In this document: in pieces, positions 1 through 7,650 of the stretch | Layout: each line of letters starts with the position of its first letter | Numbering within the stretch: position 1 is the first letter of the stretch | Assembly (NCBI GenBank): GCA_050485745.1 | Contig: JBJHBY010000073.1 | Location: 1 to 14,581 of the forward strand | Length of the DNA: 14,581 nt | Direction of reading: 5' to 3' | Source: JBJHBY01 sp050485745 | GTDB taxonomy: Bacteria > Pseudomonadota > Gammaproteobacteria > Pseudomonadales > CAMLJR01 | Translations under genes and position numbers: made by a program | Notes under the pieces: model-generated | The model's database searches: none | The model's input: only the letters and a program-made list of their open reading frames with translations | What the model was told of the DNA's origin: nothing

Positions 1-359
1 CGCAGCTCGATGGCCTGTTTCACGATGGCTTCATCCGCGACACGCCACTGCAGTGGCTGCGCCAGTACCCGCGCTATCTGCGTGCCATTGCCCAGCGCCT
101 GGATAAACTGCGCGGCCAGTTCCAGCGCGATCGCGAGCTGAGTCGTGGACTGTCCCGGTTCCAGCGCCAGGTCGAACAGGCCACCACACAGACCCTCGGC
201 CCCGCTGCGCGGGCGGCTCTGGCTGCCTGTCGCTGGGGGCTGGAGGAGTATCGCGTGTCGCTGTTCGCGCAACAGCTCGGCACCCTGCAGCCGATTTCGG
301 AAAAGCGCCTGGGTGAGGCCTGGCAGCAGTTCGAGGAGGCGCGACGTGGCCGCCAATGA
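1..359 (+). CDS. hrpA: ATP-dependent RNA helicase HrpA, C-terminal end (partial)
   Basis: The window opens inside a gene read in frame 3 (first full codon at 3, stop TGA at 357-359), giving the last 118 residues. The peptide contains FHDGFIRDTPLQWLRQYPRY and, near the end, WGLEEYRVSLFAQQLGT followed by SEKRLGEAW. I recognise this as the C-terminal domain (DUF3418 type) of the long DEAH-box helicase HrpA, about 1300 residues in E. coli, which acts on RNA and stalled ribosomes in the cytoplasm. The helicase core lies upstream of the window, so its motifs cannot be checked. The last 14 bases overlap the next gene, which suggests co-transcription and translational coupling. Identification rests on remembered family sequence; RNA helicase family is near certain, HrpA itself very likely. 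Confidence 0.85.
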   Translation, partial: QLDGLFHDGFIRDTPLQWLRQYPRYLRAIAQRLDKLRGQFQRDRELSRGLSRFQRQVEQATTQTLGPAARAALAACRWGLEEYRVSLFAQQLGTLQPISEKRLGEAWQQFEEARRGRQ

Positions 360-1233
360 TCACGTCAGCCCCCAGGCCCGGCTGCAGAGTGCGGGTTCCC
401 TGCGGGTGCCGGTGGAGGGCGGGCACCAGCTGCACGTCGAGCGCCTGCGCCGGCGTGGCGAGGAGCCCCATGCGGCCATCGCGCTGCTGGCGGATCTCGC
501 CTGTGATCATCGCCAGGCGCTGCATGCCGATGCCCTCGGTGGGCAGCTGGCACTGGCGGGTTTTGACGTGTACGCAGCGGACCTGCGTGGTCACGGTCGC
601 AGCTGGCCGCGCATCGGCTCGGGTTTTGCCTGCGATTTTGACACGGTGATCCGCGAGGATCTGCCGGCGCTCGCCGAGCGAATCGGTCGCAGCGCCGGTG
701 AACTGCCCCTGTACTGGCTGGCGCCGGGCTGGGCGGCATTGTGGCTGCTGGCAGCCGCCCGGCGTGGCTTGCTGTCCCCCGCGCGAGGCCTGGTGCTGTT
801 GTCGCCCGGACCGGTCCCCGGCTGGCATCGTCGCCGCGGCTGGAGCCTGCTGGCCGGCCCGCTGGCGGCCCTTGGTGGCTACCTGCCGGCGCGGCCCTGG
901 CGGCTTGGGCACGCGGACGAGGCTCGGGGCATGATCGCCGACGCGGTACGCGGGCTGCGCCAGGTACACCCCGGTGCCGCCGTACTGGAGACGCTGGTGA
1001 CGTCGGGGCTGACGGAGGCAGCCCCGGCTTCGGGATCACCGCAATTGCCACCCTGCCTGTACCTCGCCGAGACACGGCACAGGCATCGTGATGAACTGAT
1101 TGCGCTGTTGCGCGCGCCTGGCCCCCACGATGCGCGCCTGCAGTGGCTGGAGCAGGGTGCCGCTGCCGGCGCGGTGGCCACTGCGGTGGCCGAGTGGTCC
1201 CGCGAGTCATCGGAACGCGATGTGATCACGTAG
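346..1233 (+). CDS. Alpha/beta-hydrolase-like protein with degenerate catalytic site
   Basis: 295 residues. I chose the GTG at 346 because GAGGAGG (333-339) sits six bases upstream; the start lies inside the end of hrpA. The fold is suggested by DVYAADLRGHGRSW (about residues 74-87), the strand and turn after strand 4 of serine-aminopeptidase-like (S33) hydrolases, and by LYWLAPGWAALWLL (122-135), placed and spaced like the nucleophile elbow LxxGHSxGG. There the expected G-x-S-x-G reads A-P-G-W-A, so residue 128 is Gly instead of Ser. The usual HG oxyanion motif near residues 50-55 is also absent, and the C-terminal GAAAGAVAT stretch has no catalytic His. Family knowledge says such a protein should not hydrolyse esters or peptides; I infer a pseudoenzyme with a binding or structural role. 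The fold assignment is moderate, and no substrate is proposed. Confidence 0.65.
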   Translation: MAANDHVSPQARLQSAGSLRVPVEGGHQLHVERLRRRGEEPHAAIALLADLACDHRQALHADALGGQLALAGFDVYAADLRGHGRSWPRIGSGFACDFDTVIREDLPALAERIGRSAGELPLYWLAPGWAALWLLAAARRGLLSPARGLVLLSPGPVPGWHRRRGWSLLAGPLAALGGYLPARPWRLGHADEARGMIADAVRGLRQVHPGAAVLETLVTSGLTEAAPASGSPQLPPCLYLAETRHRHRDELIALLRAPGPHDARLQWLEQGAAAGAVATAVAEWSRESSERDVIT

Positions 1234-1283
1234 ACCCGGGAGTCGACCGGGCCGGTAAACCTGCGGTGCCCGCTGTTTTTCGC

Positions 1284-1289
1284 TATAGT
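1284..1289 (+). promoter_or_regulatory. Candidate -10 element upstream of mlaA
   Basis: TATAGT lies 64 bases before the mlaA start in the only real gap (119 bases) between the hydrolase gene and mlaA. It matches five of six positions of the sigma70 -10 consensus. At 17 bases spacing the -35 position reads CTGCGG, which is poor, so this is a weak call. Confidence 0.3.
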
Positions 1290-1352
1290 CCACGACTTTG
1301 TTCGCATGTTGGCGGGCGCCGGGGAGCGCGGCGCCGGAAGGAGAATCCGAGG

Positions 1353-2084
1353 ATGTCACCGATTGCTTTACGGATGTTGGCCTGCGCGCTGGCGCTGCTG
1401 GTCACTGGCTGTGCCAGCAGCGGTGGGCGCGACGAGCCACCCAACCCGGATCCCTTCGAATCCTTCAACCGCCGTGTGTTTGCCTTTAACGAGACCGCCG
1501 ACAAGTACGTGCTGGCGCCGGCGGCCCGGGGCTACGACCGGGTCACGCCGGATCCGCTGCAGCGTCGCGTGCGCAACTTCTTTGCCAACGTCGGCCAGGT
1601 GGTGGTGATCGTCAACAATGTGCTGCAGCTGAAGCCCCGCGAGACCGCGGAAAGTACCGGACGTTTTGTCCTCAACAGCACCGTCGGGGTACTGGGCCTG
1701 TTTGACATGGCCTCTGCGGCGGGGTTGCCGCGTCACGACGAGGACTTTGGCCAGACCCTGGGCTACTGGGGGGCGAACCCGGGGCCCTACATCGTGCTGC
1801 CCTTCCTGGGGCCGAGTAATGTGCGCGATGGCATTGGCCTGGTCGCTGACGGCTACGTAGACCCGTTGATCAGCGTGCGGGATCCGGCAACACGCGTTGG
1901 GGTCAACGCAGTGCGCATCCTCGACCTGCGCGTGCGCCTGTTCGAACTCGAGGAGATGATCACCGGGGATCGCTACATTTTCATGCGCGACGCCTATCTG
2001 CAGCGCCGCGAGTTTCTGGTGCGCGATGGCGAGGTCGACGACCCCTTCGGTGAAGAGGACCTCGATGACTGGGACGACTGGTAA
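1353..2084 (+). CDS. mlaA: MlaA (VacJ) outer-membrane phospholipid-transport lipoprotein
   Basis: 243 residues, close to the 251 of E. coli MlaA. The ATG at 1353 follows AAGGAGA (1338-1344) by eight bases. A lipoprotein signal peptide ends in LVTGC with the lipidated Cys at residue 20. The MlaA domain follows: DPFESFNRRVFAFNE, FFANVGQVVVIVNNVLQ, RFVLNSTVGVLGLFDMA and GYWGANPGPYIVLPFLGPS are all family hallmarks. MlaA sits in the inner leaflet of the outer membrane with porins and removes mislocalised phospholipids from the outer leaflet, passing them to MlaC and the MlaFEDB importer; those genes are not in this window. The C-terminus is strikingly acidic (about residues 229-243, rich in Asp and Glu and ending DDWDDW). 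The gene converges on the PilZ gene across a hairpin. Identification is secure. Confidence 0.95.
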   Translation: MSPIALRMLACALALLVTGCASSGGRDEPPNPDPFESFNRRVFAFNETADKYVLAPAARGYDRVTPDPLQRRVRNFFANVGQVVVIVNNVLQLKPRETAESTGRFVLNSTVGVLGLFDMASAAGLPRHDEDFGQTLGYWGANPGPYIVLPFLGPSNVRDGIGLVADGYVDPLISVRDPATRVGVNAVRILDLRVRLFELEEMITGDRYIFMRDAYLQRREFLVRDGEVDDPFGEEDLDDWDDW

Positions 2085-2085
2085 G

Positions 2086-2108
2086 GGCGCGGTGGCGGGC
2101 ACCGCGCC
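2086..2108. terminator. Hairpin between convergent mlaA and PilZ genes
   Basis: GGCGCGGTG (2086-2094) and CACCGCGCC (2100-2108) form a perfect 9-bp GC-rich stem with a five-base loop. It starts just after the mlaA stop and ends eight bases before the end of the PilZ gene, the right place for a bidirectional terminator. No T-tract follows on either strand, so intrinsic termination may be weak; it may instead protect 3' ends. Confidence 0.5.
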
Positions 2109-2116
2109 GAGTGCCT

Positions 2117-2410
2117 TCAGTCGTGGATGGCGCTGATCGACAGTCCGATCAGATAGCGCCCACCTTCGCTGTCGACGCGATTGACCGTGGCGCTGGCACG
2201 GAAGTCGCTGTGGCTGTCCCCGGGCTTGATGCAGACCTCCACCGAGGTACCGGCGTCGAGGCCGCCGTCGCTCTCGACCAGCAGGCCGGAACCGCTGAGA
2301 TTGCGGCACACGGCTTCGAATTGCTGGCCGGCGACGTCGATGGTGATAGGGGTGCTGACCCGCATGCGGATGAAATCGCGCTTTTCGTCGTAGGCTCTCG
2401 GCTCGGACAC
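2117..2410 (-). CDS. PilZ-domain protein (putative c-di-GMP receptor)
   Basis: 97 residues, a single stand-alone PilZ domain of usual length. The start is a GTG at 2408-2410, with GGGAG nine bases upstream on the minus strand. The c-di-GMP binding signature is complete: RDFIR gives RxxxR at residues 11-15, and NLSGSG gives the (D/N)xSxxG motif at residues 37-42. Proteins of this type bind c-di-GMP and then act on a partner protein; the partner cannot be read from sequence. The gene converges on mlaA and diverges from the rssB-type gene across 188 bases. From memory this order matches P. aeruginosa PA2799 (a PilZ protein) between PA2800 (vacJ) and PA2798. Domain call is strong, and binding is likely since the motif residues are intact. 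Confidence 0.9.
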   Translation of the reverse strand: MSEPRAYDEKRDFIRMRVSTPITIDVAGQQFEAVCRNLSGSGLLVESDGGLDAGTSVEVCIKPGDSHSDFRASATVNRVDSEGGRYLIGLSISAIHD

Positions 2411-2444
2411 GTCCTGATTCTCCCGGCATTATTGTGTGGCTTGG

Positions 2445-2469
2445 CCGGGCAAGCATAACCGCTGCCCGG
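2445..2469. repeat. Inverted repeat upstream of the PilZ gene
   Basis: CCGGGCA (2445-2451) and TGCCCGG (2463-2469) are perfect 7-bp inverted arms around an 11-base spacer in the divergent gap between the PilZ and rssB-type genes. On the minus strand the spacer holds TATGCT (2453-2458), a possible -10 for the PilZ gene 43 bases from its start, so the arms could be an operator or an RNA hairpin. In GC-rich DNA a 7-bp repeat may be chance. Confidence 0.3.
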
Positions 2470-2598
2470 AGCCGACGCCAGACACGGCTTCCGGGCCGGC
2501 GTGGCTTGCACTTGCCCGCCGAAGGGGGTAGTGTTCGCCAGCATTATCTCCGGTGGTCAGCCCGCGATCCAGGCGGTACGCGGTGCAGGGTGGTGTGC

Positions 2599-3807
2599 AT
2601 GGACGATTCAGTCCACAGTCTCCTCTTGATCGATGACGAGCCTTTCGTCCGCGACAGTCTGGCTGCCTATCTGGAAGACTCCGGCTATCGCGTGCTGGAG
2701 GCAGGCGATGGCCAGCAGGGCCTGATGATGTTTGAGCAGTGCCGCCCCGATCTGGTACTGCTCGACCTGAAGATGCCCAACATGGACGGTCTCGAACTCC
2801 TGCGCAAGCTGGGCGACCATCCCTCGCATACCCCGGTAATCGTGATTTCCGGCGCCAGTGTCATGAACGACGTGGTGCAGGCCCTGCGTTATGGTGCCAG
2901 TGATTACCTGATCAAGCCCATCGCCGACATGGAAATGCTGGAGCACGCGGTGGCGCGGGGTCTGGAGCAGGGGCGCCTGCGCCGTGAGAATGAGCGTTAC
3001 CGGCAGCAGCTGGAAGAGGCCAATCGCGAACTGCGCGAGAGCCTGTTTGCCCTGCAGCAGGATCAGCAAGCCGGGCGCCATGTGCAGATGAAGATGTTGC
3101 CACCCAGTCCCAAGCGCTTTGGCGACTACCGCTTCAGCCACCGCATCGTGCCCTCGCTGTATCTGTCGGGGGACTTTATCGACTATTTCACCGTCGGCAC
3201 GGAGCACGTGGTGTTCTTTATCGCCGACGTTTCCGGCCACGGTGCGTCCTCCGCTTTTGTCACTGTGCTGCTGAAGAATCTGTTTGCACGCAAGCGCAGT
3301 GACTACACCCACCGCGCAGATCCGGCCATACTGAGCCCGGCCTCCATGCTGGACCGGGCCAACCGCGAACTGATGGCCACGGATATCGGCAAGCATGTGA
3401 CCCTGGTGGTTGGCTGCCTCGACCTGCGCAGCGGCGAGCTCTGCTACAGCATCGCCGGGCACCTGCCCCTGCCGATTTTCTCCAGCGAGCGGCGCGCGCG
3501 CTTTCTGGAGGGTCGCAACCCTCCGGTGGGACTGTTCGAGGACGCCGAGTACCACAATGAACTGGTACAATTGCCCCGGACATTCACCCTCACGTTGTTC
3601 TCCGATGGCATCCTCGAAGTGCTGTCGGCGGAGGGGCTGGAGGCCAAGGAACAACAGCTGCTGCAGGCCCTGAGCCGCGGGCGGCGCTCCGTGAACAGGG
3701 TGTTCGCGGCCCTGGATCTGGAGGAGATCGGCGAAGCGCCGGACGATATCGCGCTGCTGCTGATCACGAGAACCGAGAAAAAGGTAGAGGTTGATGCAGC
3801 CCGGTAA
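2599..3807 (+). CDS. rssB: Response regulator fused to PP2C phosphatase, RssB type
   Basis: 402 residues from the ATG at 2599 (CAGGG 8 bases upstream; a GTG at 2593 is an alternative). The receiver domain spans about residues 5-120, with acidic pair D12-D13, phosphoacceptor D56 (LLDLKMP), S84 and K106 (LIKP) all in place. A charged helical linker (about 111-165) looks like a coiled coil. The PP2C/SpoIIE-type domain follows (about 170-395) with metal-binding acids in SGDF (D192), DVSGHG (D210), FSDGILE and DDIALL. Architecture matches Pseudomonas RssB, which keeps these metal ligands, whereas E. coli RssB, the ClpXP adaptor for RpoS, has a degenerate PP2C domain. No HATPase kinase domain follows, unlike HsbR of P. 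aeruginosa. The adjacent STAS gene is its likely substrate, so I infer phosphorylation-controlled dephosphorylation of that antagonist. A role in RpoS turnover is inferred only from family. Confidence 0.85.
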   Translation: MDDSVHSLLLIDDEPFVRDSLAAYLEDSGYRVLEAGDGQQGLMMFEQCRPDLVLLDLKMPNMDGLELLRKLGDHPSHTPVIVISGASVMNDVVQALRYGASDYLIKPIADMEMLEHAVARGLEQGRLRRENERYRQQLEEANRELRESLFALQQDQQAGRHVQMKMLPPSPKRFGDYRFSHRIVPSLYLSGDFIDYFTVGTEHVVFFIADVSGHGASSAFVTVLLKNLFARKRSDYTHRADPAILSPASMLDRANRELMATDIGKHVTLVVGCLDLRSGELCYSIAGHLPLPIFSSERRARFLEGRNPPVGLFEDAEYHNELVQLPRTFTLTLFSDGILEVLSAEGLEAKEQQLLQALSRGRRSVNRVFAALDLEEIGEAPDDIALLLITRTEKKVEVDAAR

Positions 3808-4282
3808 GATTCTGGTTGCCGAGCAACAGGGGGCATTTGTGATCAAGCTGGTCGGGGATGTACGCCTGACCTACTGCACGACCCTGGATCAGTTTCTCGA
3901 GCACATGTTCGCCAGCCGCGACTTCGCCAGTGTCCTCATCGACCTGACCCAGGCCGAGAGTGTCGATAGCACCACCCTGGGCCAGCTGGCGAAGCTCGCC
4001 ATCATGGCGCGCCAGCGCTATGGCCTGGTGCCGGTGATTCTCTCCACCAACCCGGATATCACCCGCGTGCTCGACAGCATGGGGTTTGACCGCGTCTACG
4101 ATATCCGCGGCGAGCGGCCCAGCACGGAAGAGCAACTGGGCGAACTGCCCATCGTTCCCGGTACCGAAGCCAAGGTGCGCGAGAAGGTGCTCGAGGCCCA
4201 CCGCGTGCTGATGGGCATGAGTGAGCACAACCGCGCCGAGTTCTGCGAGCTGGTCAGCGCTCTCGAATCCGATCGCCGCTGA
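3794..4282 (+). CDS. rssC: STAS-domain anti-sigma factor antagonist, RssC type
   Basis: 162 residues from the ATG at 3794 (a TTG at 3791 is also in frame; AAGG at 3781-3784 serves either). It overlaps the end of the phosphatase gene by 14 bases in another frame, so the two are almost surely translated together. The STAS fold runs over about residues 5-105. ESVDSTTLGQL carries the conserved Asp-Ser (D58-S59) where the Ser is phosphorylated in SpoIIAA-like antagonists, followed by a second Thr pair. A C-terminal extension of about 50 residues beyond the core domain is predicted mostly helical. Family knowledge: when unphosphorylated, these proteins sequester an anti-sigma kinase; the upstream PP2C protein would reset this state. 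No kinase gene is present nearby, so it must be encoded elsewhere. The symbol rests on remembered Pseudomonas gene order. Confidence 0.8.
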   Translation: MQPGKILVAEQQGAFVIKLVGDVRLTYCTTLDQFLEHMFASRDFASVLIDLTQAESVDSTTLGQLAKLAIMARQRYGLVPVILSTNPDITRVLDSMGFDRVYDIRGERPSTEEQLGELPIVPGTEAKVREKVLEAHRVLMGMSEHNRAEFCELVSALESDRR

Positions 4283-4292
4283 TCCTCACGCC

Positions 4293-5701
4293 TCATGATG
4301 CGTCCCAGCCTCCCCCCGCCGCCCGGAACAGGGTGATGGCGGCCTGCAGCCGGGCCAGCTGCAGTTGCAGGCGCTGGTCCTCGGCGCTGTACAGGCTGCG
4401 CTGTGCATCCAGCACCACCAGCAGGTCCACAGCTCCGGCGCGGTAGCGTGCCTCGGCCAGCTCGAAGGCCAGTTGCGCCTGTTTCCGCTCCTCCTCCTGC
4501 AGGGCCGCCTGGCGCGCCAGACTGTCGATGGCACCCAGTGCCACCTCCACCTCGGCAAAGGCATTCAGCACTGCGGCGCGGTAGTTTGCAGCAGTTCGAG
4601 GCGGCGGGCGTCGACCAGGTCGCGCTGGGCGCGCAGGCGCCCGCCCTCGAAAATCGGCTGCACCAGGCCCGCCGCCAGGCTGTAGGTGGGGTTGTCATCA
4701 AACAGGCCGGAGGCGCTGCTGCCCTGCACCCCGCTCGCTGCGCTCAGGCGCAGGCTGGGGTAGAGCGCGGCCCGGGCCGCCACCAGGTTGGCTTCCGCCG
4801 CGACCAGCTGCGCCTCGCTGCGGCGGATATCCGGGCGTCGGGCCAACAGCTCCGAGGGCAGGCCGGTGTTCACTGCCGGCGGCTGCAGGTCGACCAGTCC
4901 CGGAGTGTGTACCGCCACCTCACCCGGATTGCGTCCGAGCAGCAGTGCAAGGCTGCTCAGGGCTTCACGTTGCTGTTGTTGCAGCGGGGGGAGGACGGCA
5001 CGCTGGCGCGCCACTGTGGCCTGCTGCTGGGCCAGCTCAAGGCGGGGTGCGACGCCGTTGCGCACCCGGGCTTCCACCACTGCGAGCACCCGTTCGGCGT
5101 TGGCCAGGTTGAGTTCGGCAATGGCCAGGCGCTCGCGCAGGGCCAGCACCTGCAGCCAGGTGTTGGCCACGCTGCTGCTCAGGGTCAGGGCGACCGTGTC
5201 GCGGTCGTGGCGTGAGGCGTCGAGGCCGGCCAGTGCTGCCTCGCGCCCGGCGCGGACCCGTCCCCACAGGTCCAGCTCGTAGCTGGCTCCGGCGGAGAGG
5301 CCATAGCTGTTGCCGGCATCGTCGCCGAAGCGGCCCTGGCGTGCGGCGCTGGCACTGAGGTCGACACTGGGCAGCAGGGGTGCCCCGGCGATGCGTGCCT
5401 GGGCCTCGGCCTGCAGCAACCGAGCGGCGGCGGCGCGCAGGTCCGGGTTGGCCGCGGCGGCACTGTGCAGCAGGGTCTCGAGCTCGGGGCTGCCGAAGCC
5501 GCTCCACCAGTCGGCCCCGGGCCACTCGCCGACGTTGCCCTCCAGCCACTGGGCCGGCTCCGGCTGCGTGTGATCCAGGGGGTGTGGCTGCAGGCCACAG
5601 GCGGCCAGTGCCGTTGTCAGCAGTGCGAGCAGCAGGGCTCGCGCCCAGGCCTTATGCATGATGGTGGTAATTGTGTGTGCTGTGCGGGTCGTCTGCATCA
5701 T
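4293..5701 (-). pseudogene. Outer-membrane efflux lipoprotein (NodT/TolC type), frameshifted
   Basis: This is the third gene of the macAB operon. A lipoprotein signal ends LTTALAAC; the Cys is residue 35 from the ATG at 5701 or residue 21 from the ATG at 5659, which gives the more usual signal length (a GTG at 5710 overlapping the macB stop is also possible). The body shows two OEP repeats, with ASYELDLWGRVRAGREAALA, the family motif RRPDIRRSEAQLVAAEANLVAARAALYP-like stretch (seen in parts), and GGRLRAQRDLVDARRLELLQT. After LELLQT the frame runs into TGA at 4565-4567, while the expected continuation YRAAVLNAFAEVEVALGAID reads on in the neighbouring frame to TGA at 4293. Restoring one base near 4583-4585 gives 469 residues, normal for the family. 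The partner role is export through the outer membrane for MacAB. It is either a real inactivating deletion or a sequencing error. Confidence 0.85.
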
Positions 5702-5706
5702 GGGGG

Positions 5707-7650
5707 TCACTCGCTGGCCAGGGCCGCAACCGGGTCCAGGCGCGCGGCCTTCAGCGCCGGGGTGAAACCGAACACCAGGCCGGTGGCGGCAGCGCAGGTG
5801 AAGGCCAGGCCGATGGTCGGCAGCGAGAACTGCACCGGCATCGCCAGGATGTTGATCAGCTGCCCTGCGGCCAGGCCGAGCAGTACTCCGACCACGCCGC
5901 CGAGGGCGGAGACCAGAAGGGCCTCGGTCAGGAACTGCTGCAGGATGTCGCGGGTGCGTGCGCCTGTGGCCAGGCGCACCCCGATCTCGCGGGTACGCTC
6001 GGTGACCGTCACGAGCATGATGTTCATCACTCCGATGCCGCCCACCAGCAGGGAGATCGCTGCGATCGAGCCGAGCAGGATGGTCAGGGTGTTCTGTGCC
6101 GCGGTGGCCGTCTCGATGATTGCCGCCATGTTGCGGATCTGGAATTCCTGGCCCGGGTGACGTGCGCGCAGCAGCTCCGTCACCGCCTGCTGGGTGGCAT
6201 CCATGGCGGCGACATCGTGCACCGCCACGGTGACGCTGCGCACGTTGTGCTGGCCGAACAGGCGCAGGCTGCCGGTGGTCAGCGGCACGAACACCACGTC
6301 GTCCGAGTCCTGCCCCCAGGGCGTGGCGCCCTGCACGCCCATCACCCCGATCACCAGGAAGGGAATGTTGTTGATCAGCACGAACTCTCCCACCGGGTCG
6401 GCGCGATCGGGGAACAGATTGTCGACCACGGTTTGCCCGAGCACCGCTACTGCGGCATAGCGGCGGCTGTCGTCCTCCTCGAAGAAGCTGCCGCGTACGG
6501 CACTCCAGTTGCGCAACAGGGGAAAGTCGGCGCTGGTGGCGGTGACCTGGCTGCGTGCATCGAGGTTGCCGAAGCGCACGGTGACGTTGCCCTGGAGCTC
6601 CGGGACGGCGGCGAGCACATTGGGCAGTTCCGCCAGGATATCGGCATCGGCGGCGGTGAGGGGCGAACCGCCATCCAGGCTGCGCTGACCTCGGCCGCCA
6701 CTGCGCACCAGCAGCAGGTTCGAACCCATCGAACCGATCTGGTCGAGCACCTGCTGGCGCGCACCCTCGCCGATGGCCAGCATGGCGATCACCGAGGCGA
6801 CGCCGATGACGATGCCGAGCAGGGTAAGCACGGTGCGGAATACATTGGCGTGCAGCGCCCGCAGTGCCATTTTCGCCGCCTCCATGGCATCCGCCAGGGG
6901 GGAGGCGGTATGGCCGCGCTCCGGCAGTGCGGCGCGCGCCGCGGTGATGGCCGGGACATCGCCGCCGCTGTCATTGACCACCAGACCATCGCGCAGCTCG
7001 ATCAGCCGCCGCGCGTGGCGCGCGACCTCGCGGTCGTGGGTGATGAGGATCACGGTGTGTCCTTCCGCCGCCAGCTCCTGCAGCAGCTGCATGACCTCCT
7101 CGCCACTGCGGCTGTCCAGGGCACCGGTGGGCTCGTCGGCAAGAATGATGCTGCCGCCATTCATCAGGGCCCGGGCGATGGACACGCGCTGCTGCTGGCC
7201 ACCGGAGAGCTGGCTGGGGCGGTGCCGCAGGCGCTCGCCGAGGCCCAGCCGCTGCAGCAGTGCCTGCGCTCGCCGGTGACGCTGGGCAGCGGGTACGCCG
7301 GCATAGATCGCCGGCACTTCGACGTTCTCCAGCGCGGAGGCGGTGCCGATCAGGTTGTAGCTCTGGAACACGAAGCCGAAGGCTTCACGGCGCAGTTGCG
7401 CCAGCGTATCGCGATCCAGCGCGGCGACGTCGCGCCCGGCGAATCGATAGTCCCCGGCGCTGGGCCGGTCGAGGCAGCCGATGATATTCATCAGGGTCGA
7501 CTTGCCGGAGCCCGAGGCGCCCATGATGGCGACGAACTCTCCGGCGTGGATGCTCAGGGAGATGCCGCGCAGCACCTCCACCGGCACGCCGGCCTCGCCA
7601 CCGTAGGTCTTGCGGATGTTCCGCAGTTCGATCAGCGGGGCTTCGCTCAT
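5707..7650 (-). CDS. macB: MacB-type ABC transporter, ATPase-permease fusion
   Basis: 647 residues against 648 in E. coli MacB. The N-terminal ATPase is intact: Walker A GASGSGKST (44-52), Q-loop Q96, signature LSGGQQQR (148-155), Walker B ILADEP with E173, and H-loop H205. Then comes the MacB permease: a first membrane helix near 275-295 (VFRTVLTLLGIVIGVASVIA), a large periplasmic domain, and three C-terminal helices starting TILLGSIAAISLLVGGIGVMNI, with the typical TERTREIGVRLATGAR loop. MacB homodimers drive export of macrolides, lipopeptides, toxins or haem precursors from the periplasm via MacA and a TolC-type channel. The ATG at 7648-7650 overlaps the macA stop by four bases, showing translational coupling. 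The specific substrate cannot be told from sequence. Confidence 0.93.
   Translation of the reverse strand: MSEAPLIELRNIRKTYGGEAGVPVEVLRGISLSIHAGEFVAIMGASGSGKSTLMNIIGCLDRPSAGDYRFAGRDVAALDRDTLAQLRREAFGFVFQSYNLIGTASALENVEVPAIYAGVPAAQRHRRAQALLQRLGLGERLRHRPSQLSGGQQQRVSIARALMNGGSIILADEPTGALDSRSGEEVMQLLQELAAEGHTVILITHDREVARHARRLIELRDGLVVNDSGGDVPAITAARAALPERGHTASPLADAMEAAKMALRALHANVFRTVLTLLGIVIGVASVIAMLAIGEGARQQVLDQIGSMGSNLLLVRSGGRGQRSLDGGSPLTAADADILAELPNVLAAVPELQGNVTVRFGNLDARSQVTATSADFPLLRNWSAVRGSFFEEDDSRRYAAVAVLGQTVVDNLFPDRADPVGEFVLINNIPFLVIGVMGVQGATPWGQDSDDVVFVPLTTGSLRLFGQHNVRSVTVAVHDVAAMDATQQAVTELLRARHPGQEFQIRNMAAIIETATAAQNTLTILLGSIAAISLLVGGIGVMNIMLVTVTERTREIGVRLATGARTRDILQQFLTEALLVSALGGVVGVLLGLAAGQLINILAMPVQFSLPTIGLAFTCAAATGLVFGFTPALKAARLDPVAALASE

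Noticed and set aside
2502..2516. A sigma54-like promoter (TGGC...TTGC) before the rssB-type gene
   Set aside because: The spacing is one base short of the strict GG-N10-GC rule, so it should not be recognised.
2506..2534. A sigma70 promoter TTGCAC-N17-TAGTGT for the rssB-type gene
   Set aside because: Spacing is right but each hexamer matches only three consensus positions, which is near chance.
2599..4282. Naming the phosphatase/STAS pair HsbR-HsbA
   Set aside because: HsbR, as I recall it, carries an additional C-terminal HATPase domain and sits by hptB; here that domain is absent and the mlaA-PilZ neighbours fit the RssB-RssC locus.
4565..4592. Programmed -1 frameshifting in the efflux channel gene
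   Set aside because: The site CTG CAA ACT has no slippery heptamer allowing re-pairing of both tRNAs, and no strong downstream structure was seen; a missing base explains it better.
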